NCBI GenBank assembly: GCA_022508735.1
Contig: JAFLUQ010000013.1
Span: 1-28,694, forward strand
From: Oscillospiraceae bacterium
GTDB taxonomy: Bacteria > Bacillota > Clostridia > UMGS1883
Direction of reading: 5' to 3'
DNA length: 28,694 nt
Part shown: piece after piece, positions 1-7,570 of the stretch
How the letters are laid out: every line of letters begins with the position of its first letter
Numbering within the stretch: the stretch's first letter is position 1
The notes under the pieces: generated by a model
Seen by the model: only the letters and a program-made list of their open reading frames with translations
What the model was told of the DNA's origin: nothing
Databases searched by the model: none
Translations under genes and position numbers: made by a program

Positions 1-2
1 GC

Positions 3-47
3 GTGCTTGCCGGAGCGGCGGCAATAATACTGAATTTTACACTTTAA
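3..47 (+). CDS. C-terminal tail of an upstream membrane protein (partial)
   Basis: The frame is open from the window edge and ends at TAA 45-47. It encodes VLAGAAAIILNFTL, a small-residue and aliphatic stretch typical of the last membrane helix of a transporter. The hydrophobic ending resembles the C-termini of NCS2 nucleobase permeases, but 14 residues are too few to assign a family. Frame 2 is also open to position 103, so the reading frame is not certain. Confidence 0.4.
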   Translation: MLAGAAAIILNFTL

Positions 48-61
48 AAGAGGTACATATT

Positions 62-103
62 GTGAAAAATCAGCGTCGCATCTCACCCTTTATCGGAGCT
101 TGA
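62..103 (+). CDS. possible 13-codon leader ORF before ftsK
   Basis: A GTG at 62 is preceded by AGAGGT about 7 bases upstream and opens a 13-codon frame ending at TGA 101-103 (MKNQRRISPFIGA). It lies between the upstream gene end and ftsK and runs into the nested inverted repeats at 86-137. The same frame is open back to the window edge, so it could be the tail of a longer upstream gene instead. I do not recognise the peptide. Confidence 0.2.
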   Translation: MKNQRRISPFIGA

Positions 104-189
104 AGTACACAAAGTACGTCGGCGCTCCTCAAAAGGGCAATCTGCTTGCTTCTTTTCCACACTATGGTTTGTGCCGCAGTAAGGCGGCA
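86..189 (+). other. structured 5' leader of ftsK
   Basis: Three inverted repeats nest here: CCCTTT (86-91) with AAAGGG (132-137), GGAGC (95-99) with GCTCC (124-128), and GTAC (105-108) with GTAC (114-117). A separate perfect 6-bp hairpin, TGCCGC (172-177) with GCGGCA (184-189), ends just before the ftsK ribosome site at 194-197. Neither hairpin is followed by a T-run, so neither looks like an intrinsic terminator. No known riboswitch class is evident. Confidence 0.35.
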
Positions 190-203
190 GAATGGAGATT
201 ATA

Positions 204-2885
204 ATGGCAAAATCCAATCCTTCAAGCAGTACTACAAGATCTACAAAGCCTAAGGGCTCCGCGGCAAAGCCGCGCAGCTCAGAAAGCTCCAGAAAAAAAA
301 GCGCCGCCCCTGATAACAGGAGCGGCCTAAGTGACGGAGCAAAAAGAGAGATAAGAGCCATAGTCTTTGTATTTATTTGCTTCATGCTGGCCATGAGCTA
401 CTATACGCCGTTTTTTGGCATAGTCGGCAGACTTGTGAAAAATATCGGCATGTGTTTTTTCGGCCCTGTAGCCTATGTTATACCGGTCTTTTCGGTAGTA
501 GCGGGCGTCCACATGATAGTAAAGGGGAGCCTAAAACCACATACCTACCGCTATGTTGCAGCGCTTCTGGTCTTAGTATGTGTGAGCGGTCTTTTGTCCG
601 TGCATAGCTATCGGCTTAACCCCACGCTTTTCGGTAGTGGCTATACCGCCGACGAGATCGCGGCAGCCTTCGAGCAAAACCCGGATCTTATGCCATATAA
701 TTATTCCGGAGTGATAGATCTGCTGTCAAATATTGTAGGCGCGGCAAAAAACGGAAACGGTGGCGGTATTTTTGGCTTTCTCGCGTCTGTGCTGTTCATC
801 CGTCTGTTCTCTCCGATAGGAACTATAGTAATGCTGTGGGCTCTTATGTTGGTGCTTACGGTTCTTGCCACGGGCAAGGCCCCATTCTTCGGCATTGCAC
901 GGCTGATCAGAAAAAAGGTGCGCGCAGCTCAAGAGAGAGCCGAAGAAGAGGACGAAGAAAACGATGGCGATGACGTTCCCTTTGGTGAAATAGAAGCCAT
1001 AAACTACACCCCAATTGAGCCTAAAAAGCTTCGGGCCCGTCGGAGCAGGGATAAGAAGGAAGAGGACAAGCCCAAGGAGAATGCTGTTCTTGCCGGATTA
1101 AAAAAGCTGATTTTTGTCGATGAGGAGGAGCCTCCTAAAAAAAAGAAGGGCGGCAAAAAGAAGAAAAAGGCATCCGGCAAGAGTGAGAGCGGCAAAAGAC
1201 CCTCAAACAAGCCCTCAAAGAAGCCTTCTACTAAGAAGGTAGAGCCGGAGATAGTTGCTCCCATAAATACAGAACCCGAAAATGTTAAGATCAATATGTA
1301 TGACTCTTCGCCTGAAGATATTCCCGATGAGGCGATGGAGCTGGCCATGGCCGAAAACGGAGTGCCCCCTGAGCCCAAGCCCGACACCACGCCTATTCCG
1401 GTCACAGACGACGAGATAGAGTTCGATTATATCCCGTACGAGTTCCCGCCGATGAAGCTGCTTGGCAGAGACAAGCCCTCAAAGGAGAACACATCACAGG
1501 AGGATGTGCGCCGCATGGGGCAGAAGCTTATTGACACCCTTCGCTCCTTCGGTGTGGAGGCCAAGATAAACGAGATCACCCGGGGCCCGGCTATAACCCG
1601 CTTTGAAATTTCACCGGCTACCGGCGTAAAGGTAAGCAAAATAATTAACCTCTCCAACGATATAGCCCTTAACCTGGCAGCCGTGTCTGTGCGCGTTATT
1701 GCGCCCATACCGGGTAAGGCTGCTGTGGGCATTGAGATCCCCAACGAAAAAATCTCCACAGTCCGTCTGCGTGATGTGGTCGATACTGACGAGTTCAGAA
1801 ATTTCAAGAGTAAGACTGCCTTTGCACTGGGCAAGGACGTCAACGGCCGTGTGATCGTGGCTGATATCGCAAAGATGCCTCATCTGCTCATTGCGGGCGC
1901 CACGGGCAGCGGTAAGTCGGTGTGCATCAACTCACTTATCACAAGTATCATCTATAAGGCCGACCCCAACGAGGTAAAGCTCATAATGATCGACCCAAAG
2001 GTGGTGGAGCTGGGCGTATACAACGGAATTCCGCACCTTCTGATTCCCGTGGTCACCGACCCGAGGCGGGCCGCCGGTGCGCTGAACTGGGCCGTGCAGG
2101 AAATGATGAAGCGCTATAAGCTCTTTGCCGAGAACAACGTTCGTAATCTGGCGGGATATAACGAGTTGGCCGAAATGAGCGGTGAGCGCAAGCTTGAGCA
2201 GATCATTATCATAGTTGACGAGCTGGCCGATCTGATGATGGTCAGCGCCAAGGAGGTTGAGGACAGCATCGTTCGTTTGGCTCAGCTGGCACGAGCCGCC
2301 GGTATGCACCTTGTTATCGCTACTCAGCGTCCGTCGGTTGACGTTATCACCGGCCTTATCAAGGCCAATGTGCCCAGCCGCATAGCCTTCGCCGTGTCGA
2401 ACGGCGTGGACAGCCGCACGATCCTCGATATGGGCGGCGCGGAAAAGCTTCTGGGCCGCGGCGATATGCTGTTCCTGCCAATGGGCGCAAACACTCCCAC
2501 GCGTATACAGGGCGCCTTTGTTTCCGATCAGGAGACTGAGACCATTGTGGAATATATCAAGCAGGATTTCACCGCTAAATATGACGAGGATGTTATGGAA
2601 CACATTGAGCGCGGCGCCGAGACAGACCGCGACAAGGAGGAAAACGCCGGCGATGCCGATGAAATGCTGCCCGCTGCCATTCAGGCCGTTGTGGAGGCAG
2701 GGCAGGCCAGCGCATCTCTGCTTCAGCGCAGGCTCAAGGTGGGCTATGCCCGCGCCGGACGGCTTATTGACCAGCTTGAGGAGCGGGGAATAATAGGCCC
2801 CCATGAGGGAAGCAAGCCCCGTGCGGTGCTTATTTCCCGCAGTCAGCTTCTTGAAATGGAAGCCTCAGGAATGGAAATACAGTGA
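204..2885 (+). CDS. ftsK: DNA translocase FtsK/SpoIIIE
   Basis: This is a membrane-anchored, septum-located motor that pumps chromosomal DNA during division or sporulation. The protein has 893 residues. Several hydrophobic segments lie at about residues 50-200 (FtsK_4TM type). A charged linker rich in Lys, Pro, Glu and Asp follows at about 240-400, then the RecA-like motor. The motor shows Walker A GATGSGKS near residue 565 and Walker B IIIIVDELADLMM near 668. A C-terminal winged-helix gamma domain lies at about 820-885 (LLQRRLKVGYARAGRLI) and reads polar DNA sequences. The start at 204 is preferred over an in-frame ATG at 192 because GGAG at 194-197 sits six bases before it. Sequence alone does not separate the FtsK and SpoIIIE roles. 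A weak terminator hairpin follows at 2891-2921. Confidence 0.96.
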   Translation: MAKSNPSSSTTRSTKPKGSAAKPRSSESSRKKSAAPDNRSGLSDGAKREIRAIVFVFICFMLAMSYYTPFFGIVGRLVKNIGMCFFGPVAYVIPVFSVVAGVHMIVKGSLKPHTYRYVAALLVLVCVSGLLSVHSYRLNPTLFGSGYTADEIAAAFEQNPDLMPYNYSGVIDLLSNIVGAAKNGNGGGIFGFLASVLFIRLFSPIGTIVMLWALMLVLTVLATGKAPFFGIARLIRKKVRAAQERAEEEDEENDGDDVPFGEIEAINYTPIEPKKLRARRSRDKKEEDKPKENAVLAGLKKLIFVDEEEPPKKKKGGKKKKKASGKSESGKRPSNKPSKKPSTKKVEPEIVAPINTEPENVKINMYDSSPEDIPDEAMELAMAENGVPPEPKPDTTPIPVTDDEIEFDYIPYEFPPMKLLGRDKPSKENTSQEDVRRMGQKLIDTLRSFGVEAKINEITRGPAITRFEISPATGVKVSKIINLSNDIALNLAAVSVRVIAPIPGKAAVGIEIPNEKISTVRLRDVVDTDEFRNFKSKTAFALGKDVNGRVIVADIAKMPHLLIAGATGSGKSVCINSLITSIIYKADPNEVKLIMIDPKVVELGVYNGIPHLLIPVVTDPRRAAGALNWAVQEMMKRYKLFAENNVRNLAGYNELAEMSGERKLEQIIIIVDELADLMMVSAKEVEDSIVRLAQLARAAGMHLVIATQRPSVDVITGLIKANVPSRIAFAVSNGVDSRTILDMGGAEKLLGRGDMLFLPMGANTPTRIQGAFVSDQETETIVEYIKQDFTAKYDEDVMEHIERGAETDRDKEENAGDADEMLPAAIQAVVEAGQASASLLQRRLKVGYARAGRLIDQLEERGIIGPHEGSKPRAVLISRSQLLEMEASGMEIQ

Positions 2886-2890
2886 TAATG

Positions 2891-2921
2891 AAACAGCTGC
2901 CGCGATTGTGGCGGCTGTTTT
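2891..2921 (+). terminator. probable weak terminator after ftsK
   Basis: The arm AAACAGCTGCC (2891-2901) pairs with GGCGGCTGTTT (2910-2920), giving an 11-bp stem with one G-U pair and an 8-base loop. The U-tract is only about four bases and is partly inside the stem, so termination may be incomplete. Confidence 0.4.
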
Positions 2922-2930
2922 GGACGATGA

Positions 2931-2948
2931 GATAAATTATAATTTATC
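2931..2948. promoter_or_regulatory. 18-bp perfect palindrome overlapping a TATAAT box
   Basis: GATAAATTATAATTTATC is its own reverse complement and contains TATAAT at 2938-2943. It ends a few bases before the ribosome site (AAAGGGGG, about 2953-2960) of the gene at 2966. Only a poor -35 candidate (TGTTTT, 2916-2921, 16-bp spacer) is present. The layout would suit an operator occluding a -10 box, but it could also be a chance AT-rich palindrome. Confidence 0.35.
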
Positions 2949-2965
2949 TGGCAAAGGGGGATACC

Positions 2966-3529
2966 ATGCCTACAGCTCTGACGGATAAGGATATTCGCGA
3001 GATCGTGTTTACATACTTTGAGAATAACTGTGAAAAGCTTCGCATAATCGAGGAAAAGACCATCGACAAGTGCCGCTGCGACTTTCTGGTCATCACGCCG
3101 GACAGTATTTGCGGCTTTGAGATAAAGAGCGACCGCGACAGCTACACCCGTCTGGCGCGGCAGGTCAAGGCATACGACCGATTTTTTGACTATAACTATT
3201 GCATAGTGGGCGAGAGTCACAAAAAGGGAGTATTCGGAAAGCTGCCCGAATACTGGGGCGTGATCATGGTGACGAACGGGGGAGAAGTCAGCCTTTTGCG
3301 CCGACCGCAGTCAAGAAAAAAGAGCCTCTTAAAAAAGCAGCTCTCCTTCCTGTGGCGCAGTGAGCTGGCAAACATACTTCGCCGCGGAAAGCTCCCGAAA
3401 TATATCGGTAAGTCAAAGAAGTTTATCATCGGCCGCCTTATGGAAAAGCTTGACGAAAAGCGGCTTAAGGAGGAGTTATGTGAGGAACTGTTTGAACGGG
3501 ACTATACGCTTTTCGACTATGAGGAATAA
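2966..3529 (+). CDS. sce7726/MmcB-like PD-(D/E)XK family protein
   Basis: A soluble protein of 187 residues. Residues 36-70 carry a PD-(D/E)XK-type core: Asp39 in KCRCDFLVI, then Glu52-x-Lys54 in GFEIKSDRD. A segment containing RLARQVKAYDRFFDY follows, as in sce7726/MmcB-type proteins. The fold predicts metal-dependent nuclease or DNA-binding activity, but the biological role of these stand-alone proteins is poorly defined. The C-terminal half (about 105-187) is basic and helical with many Lys and Arg residues. A strong AAAGGGGG ribosome site precedes the ATG. The gene sits 80 bp after ftsK and may have its own promoter at the palindrome 2931-2948. The family match is from motif recognition, not a search. 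Confidence 0.7.
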   Translation: MPTALTDKDIREIVFTYFENNCEKLRIIEEKTIDKCRCDFLVITPDSICGFEIKSDRDSYTRLARQVKAYDRFFDYNYCIVGESHKKGVFGKLPEYWGVIMVTNGGEVSLLRRPQSRKKSLLKKQLSFLWRSELANILRRGKLPKYIGKSKKFIIGRLMEKLDEKRLKEELCEELFERDYTLFDYEE

Positions 3530-3634
3530 TAGCTTTGTTTTGGCCGTGATCCTTGCCACATCTTCAAAGCGCAGCTCCTGAGCGGCCTGCTACATTACAC
3601 ACTGAAGCGGATAAACAATTGCTGACGGCCTTGA

Positions 3635-3652
3635 AAATTTTACGTAAAATTT
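3635..3652. promoter_or_regulatory. 18-bp perfect palindrome upstream of the LRR gene
   Basis: AAATTTTACGTAAAATTT is perfectly self-complementary. It lies about 20 bp upstream of TTGACT (3674-3679), the best -35 candidate for the gene at 3724, whose -10 is poor (TAAAGG 3696-3701, 16-bp spacer). Its symmetry and position suit a dimeric regulator site, but no known operator is recognised. Confidence 0.3.
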
Positions 3653-3723
3653 CTTGATGCCGGGAACTTTTTCTTGACTTTTTTCGTCTAAGTAATAAAG
3701 GCATTGAGAGAGGAAGGATAAAA

Positions 3724-6342
3724 ATGAGAAAACTGCTTTCGCTGATTCTGACCCTGAGCCTGATTCTTTCTATGGTCCCAGGAGTCTTTGCAGAGGAACC
3801 GAACCGCGGCGGAAACGGCGAGGTCAGCTGGGTGCTAAGCGAGGACGGCACGCTGACCGTGACCGGCTCCGGCCCAATACCGGACTATGACGAGTGGGAC
3901 AACTGGTATTACTACTATCACCGCCCAAGTCCCTGGGCCGCAGACTCCGTGCATTACGGCATTGACCACGACATAAAGCGCGTTGTGGTGGGAGAGGGCA
4001 TAACCGCCCTCGGAGAGAGATTTCTTCACTGGTGTGACACGGTTGAGAGCATAAGCCTGCCCTCAACCCTGACGGAGATCCGCGATGATGCGTTTAGTTT
4101 ATGTTCTAAGCTTAAGGATGTATCTATCCCTCCCTCGGTGAAGAGGATAGGGAATGGTGCCTTAGGCCACGGAATTACAGAGCTTACGCTCCCCTCCGGA
4201 GTGGAGCTCGCCGATGGGGCCTTTGACGATGCTTATGATCTTGTTGTCGTGAATGTGGCGGAGGACGACCCTAACTACTGCACAAAGGACGGTATGCTGC
4301 TCAGTAAGGACGGAAAAACCCTGCTTTTTGTGCCGCGCTCACAGGTGGGAAGTCATTTTGAGGTGCCTGAGGGCATTGAGCGGCTCGGCGCATATCTGTT
4401 CAAAAACTGCAGTGGGCTGACCTCCGTGACCCTTCCCGAGGGCCTCGTTGAGATAGGCTCGTGGGCCTTCTACTTTATAGGGCTGACGGAGATAGAGCTG
4501 CCCTCCACGCTGAAAACAATAGGCGACAGCGCCTTTAAAGATAACGAGTTTACCACGCTGACGCTCCCCGAAGGCCTTGAGACCATCGGCAAAGATAGCT
4601 TTGCTTTCTGCAAGCAGCTCGCCGAGATAAATGCCGGGCATTTGAAAAATATAGGTGACTATGCCTTTAGATGGACGGCCCTTACCAGCGCCGATATCAG
4701 CGGGGCGGAGACCCTGGGCCGGGGAATTTTTACGAACTGCGATAGACTGGAAAGCGTAAAGCTGCCTGATGCTCTCACCGAGCTGCCGGAGTACATATTT
4801 GACAGATGCACCAATCTGACAGAGCTTAGCTTGCCGGAGGGGGTAACGAGCATAGGCCGCGGCGCCTTCAGTGGCTGCACATCACTGCCGCAGCCGGATT
4901 TCCCCAAAAATCTGCGCGTTATAGGTGAAAGAGCCTTCGACGGTTGCTGGAAGCTCGGCGAGCCGGAGCTGCCGGAGGGCCTTGAAAGCATAGGCGCTGC
5001 CGCCTTTCAATTCTGCACCTTTAAAAGCGTGACGCTTCCATCCACTCTAAAAACTCTCGACAATCTTGTATTTGCAGGCAGCTCTGAGCTTACGGAAATC
5101 GTTTTTTTGGGAGACGCCCCTTCCCGTGGTGACGAAAGGGACTACGACCGCGTTCTTGATAACCGACCCACGCTGACGGTCTACTACCCCGAAGGCTCAG
5201 ACTACAGCTCAATGCGCCGGCAGTATCCGCTCATCAACTGGGTGGCCGGAACGCCAAAGGAAAAGGTGTACGCCGAGCCAACGCCAATACACGCCCTTGT
5301 GGCGGACTTTGACGTATACATGGAGGGGAACAGGTTGGAGCACCGGGATACGTCCTATCCGCTTTTGGTATATAAGGGCGTTACATATTTCCCCATGACC
5401 TACGACTATGTGCACCGGCTTGGCCTGACCAGCTCATGGATGGACGGCGTGTTTTATTTAGCCCACTGCCCGAATGCACGGTACGAGCAGATATCTGCGC
5501 CAAGCTGGCGTAAGGCCGTGGACAGCATCGACGGGGAGACCGTAAGCTACCCGATATACCTGAACGGCAGATTGCTCGTGGAGCAGGGTGAGTACCCGGT
5601 CTTCAACGCCCGCGGCATAACCTATTTCCCCCTCACTTGGGATTACGCCACCAAAGAGCTTGGTCTTGAAATACAGTGGCGTGACGGCGCTCTTTACATT
5701 GACAGGCTGCCGCTTAACCTGAACGTTTCACCCTATGAGATAGCGGACGGCAAGGTCTACTTCACGCCGGAGCGGCGGCCCGACGGCATGGACGTTTTCG
5801 TCTTTGACCCGGAGGCAAAAACCGTGGAGAGAAGCGACCATGTTATTTCTGAGGTTGATAATAAGGGCTTTTCCTTGGAAAACGAGTATTCTCTCACCTA
5901 TAACGGCGAGACTGTAAAGGAATACGACATCGTCGATTCCCCGTATATCAGAAACGCGGTCATAACTGATACAGAGCCCTTCGTGTGTATAAAACGCTTT
6001 GGCAACTTCGGCGGCTTTTATTATGAAACCTTCATGCTAAGAAACGGCGAGCTGCGGACTCTGCAAACCGCGGCCTACGGCAATATGGAGCTGCTGGGTG
6101 AGATAGAGGGTCGGCCCGTGGTCAAGGCCACATGGAAAAGCGAGAGGGAGGCGGTTTCCGCAGTGAACGACGGGTATTTCATTGTGGACTATGACCCCGG
6201 TTATCCCTCAGGCAGCCTTAGAAAGATATACCCCTATGTTTTCAGCAACGGCGCCTTTACCGTGAACGACCACCTGTATCTGATAATAAACCGTAACAGC
6301 TCCATTCTCGATGTCACCACCGGGGAGGAAATACTGTATTAA
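3724..6342 (+). CDS. secreted BspA-type leucine-rich-repeat protein with stalk-like C-terminal repeats
   Basis: The protein has 872 residues. It begins with a Sec signal peptide (MRKLLSLILTLSLILS, cleavage probably after VFA near residue 23). Residues about 90-470 hold many LRR_5/BspA-type units with the recurring pattern 'IGxxAFxxCxxLxxVxLPxxLxxI', known in surface proteins that bind host or matrix ligands. Two related units follow, containing GVTYFPMTYDY (about 550) and GITYFPLTWDY (about 635). They resemble the copper-amine-oxidase N-terminal-like 'stalk' domain of clostridial surface proteins. The last 200 residues look beta-rich and are unassigned. There is no SLH domain or LPXTG motif, so it may be released or held non-covalently. 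The AGGAAGG ribosome site at 3711-3717 sits six bases before the ATG. Ligand unknown. Confidence 0.85.
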   Translation: MRKLLSLILTLSLILSMVPGVFAEEPNRGGNGEVSWVLSEDGTLTVTGSGPIPDYDEWDNWYYYYHRPSPWAADSVHYGIDHDIKRVVVGEGITALGERFLHWCDTVESISLPSTLTEIRDDAFSLCSKLKDVSIPPSVKRIGNGALGHGITELTLPSGVELADGAFDDAYDLVVVNVAEDDPNYCTKDGMLLSKDGKTLLFVPRSQVGSHFEVPEGIERLGAYLFKNCSGLTSVTLPEGLVEIGSWAFYFIGLTEIELPSTLKTIGDSAFKDNEFTTLTLPEGLETIGKDSFAFCKQLAEINAGHLKNIGDYAFRWTALTSADISGAETLGRGIFTNCDRLESVKLPDALTELPEYIFDRCTNLTELSLPEGVTSIGRGAFSGCTSLPQPDFPKNLRVIGERAFDGCWKLGEPELPEGLESIGAAAFQFCTFKSVTLPSTLKTLDNLVFAGSSELTEIVFLGDAPSRGDERDYDRVLDNRPTLTVYYPEGSDYSSMRRQYPLINWVAGTPKEKVYAEPTPIHALVADFDVYMEGNRLEHRDTSYPLLVYKGVTYFPMTYDYVHRLGLTSSWMDGVFYLAHCPNARYEQISAPSWRKAVDSIDGETVSYPIYLNGRLLVEQGEYPVFNARGITYFPLTWDYATKELGLEIQWRDGALYIDRLPLNLNVSPYEIADGKVYFTPERRPDGMDVFVFDPEAKTVERSDHVISEVDNKGFSLENEYSLTYNGETVKEYDIVDSPYIRNAVITDTEPFVCIKRFGNFGGFYYETFMLRNGELRTLQTAAYGNMELLGEIEGRPVVKATWKSEREAVSAVNDGYFIVDYDPGYPSGSLRKIYPYVFSNGAFTVNDHLYLIINRNSSILDVTTGEEILY

Positions 6343-6386
6343 ACAAATACACAAGAGATAAGATGCGCCAAATTATAATTTGTCAC

Positions 6387-6422
6387 AAAAATAAGGTCTG
6401 CCATTTGGCAGACCTTATTTTT
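6387..6422. terminator. bidirectional intrinsic terminator
   Basis: AAAAATAAGGTCTGCC (6387-6402) and GGCAGACCTTATTTTT (6407-6422) form a perfect 16-bp stem with a 4-base loop. It is A-rich on the left and T-rich on the right, so it works on both strands. It separates the LRR gene (+) from the convergent SLH gene (-). Confidence 0.93.
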
Positions 6423-6428
6423 ATACAT

Positions 6429-7550
6429 CTATCTTACAAGTTTAATATGGATCATAACACTTTCGATGAGCACGGCAGCCTCTGCGCGGGTCATATCCTT
6501 GAGCGGGCTCAAGCGGCCCTGATCGTCGCCCTTGATAAGTCGGGCGCGAACCACGGCGCACATAGTGTCAAAGGCGTAATCGCTGATATCATCTGTATCA
6601 TAGAAGTCGGCCAGATAGGTCTCATCGGCCTTCTGTATCTTGTGAAGATAATTCAGCGCACGATAGACAAAGGCGCTGATGTCCTGCCGGGTGACAGTTG
6701 AGTCGGGGTTGAAATTGCCGTTTTCGTCGCCAAGAGCCACACCGACCCGTTTTGCCGCCATTATCTCCTTGGCGTAGGGGTAGTCCTCAGGCACATCGGG
6801 GAAGTTGTCTGTCGAGCCGGTGAACTCGGCTCCGCGAACGAGCATGGCCACAAACTCACCGCGGGTTATGCTCTTGTCCGGCTCATAGCTGCCTCCGGGC
6901 TCGGCTATACCGTCAAGTATGCCAAAACGCGACAGAGCGCCTACGGCAACCTCAGCCCATTCGTGGCCGTACATATCGTCGAAGGGAGTCTTATTTTTCC
7001 GCTCGGAAATGATGACTACCTCGTCTTTATCAGAGTCGTCATAAATTTCGGTTTCGAAGCCATCCACGGTAAAGTCATAGTCCTGCTTGCCATCCACAAC
7101 TTTTGTGCGGCCAAGGAAGAGCCTGATGATGCTTCCGGGTGCACTGCCGAGCTCCACGCTGAAGCTGCCGGCCTTTTTTGCCACGAACAGCAGGGAGAGA
7201 ATAAGAGGATCGTCGCTGCCCTCCATATTTGCTATATCCGCAGCGTCAAACTGGAAAAGACCGTCTTCGTTGCTGAAGCTGTTATACAGGACCCTGAAGC
7301 CGTCGTCCTTGTATACCGGGGCAATAAGCTCGGCCATTTCAGGGTCAAAGCTGCCTGTGATAATGTAAGTCAGGTATCTGTCAAAGTCACCGTCAAGCAT
7401 GACGCGCACAAGGAACTGGTCGCCCACCTCAATGTGTTCATTGTCACATATGGCGGCCATTCTGAGCCCTGTGTCCTCCTCAACCTCATAGGCAGAGGCA
7501 GGTACAGCCATAAGGCAGATGGCCAAAACAAAAGCTAAAATTCTTTTCAT
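6429..7550 (-). CDS. S-layer-homology surface protein with cohesin-like N-terminal domain
   Basis: The protein has 373 residues. It has a signal peptide (MKRILAFVLAICLMAVPASA) and a beta-rich domain at about 25-165 that resembles a cohesin/carbohydrate-binding fold (IEVGDQFLVRVMLDG, then alternating strands). Three SLH repeats fill about 190-373, each with the pattern 'YPYAKEI...G..NPDSTVTRxxxxAFV'. SLH domains usually hold proteins to pyruvylated cell-wall polymer. The gene starts 20 bp after the purL stop, with GAGGA upstream of its ATG, so it is probably the last gene of the operon that starts at 13325. It ends at the bidirectional terminator 6387-6422. The cohesin assignment is tentative; no dockerin partner is visible in the window. 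Confidence 0.8.
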   Translation of the reverse strand: MKRILAFVLAICLMAVPASAYEVEEDTGLRMAAICDNEHIEVGDQFLVRVMLDGDFDRYLTYIITGSFDPEMAELIAPVYKDDGFRVLYNSFSNEDGLFQFDAADIANMEGSDDPLILSLLFVAKKAGSFSVELGSAPGSIIRLFLGRTKVVDGKQDYDFTVDGFETEIYDDSDKDEVVIISERKNKTPFDDMYGHEWAEVAVGALSRFGILDGIAEPGGSYEPDKSITRGEFVAMLVRGAEFTGSTDNFPDVPEDYPYAKEIMAAKRVGVALGDENGNFNPDSTVTRQDISAFVYRALNYLHKIQKADETYLADFYDTDDISDYAFDTMCAVVRARLIKGDDQGRLSPLKDMTRAEAAVLIESVMIHIKLVR

Positions 7551-7570
7551 TCCTGATTCCTCATTTTCGA

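Noticed and set aside
1932..2804. A 290-codon open frame antisense to the ftsK motor domain
   Set aside because: It mirrors the conserved motor coding sequence, with no recognisable domain or promoter.
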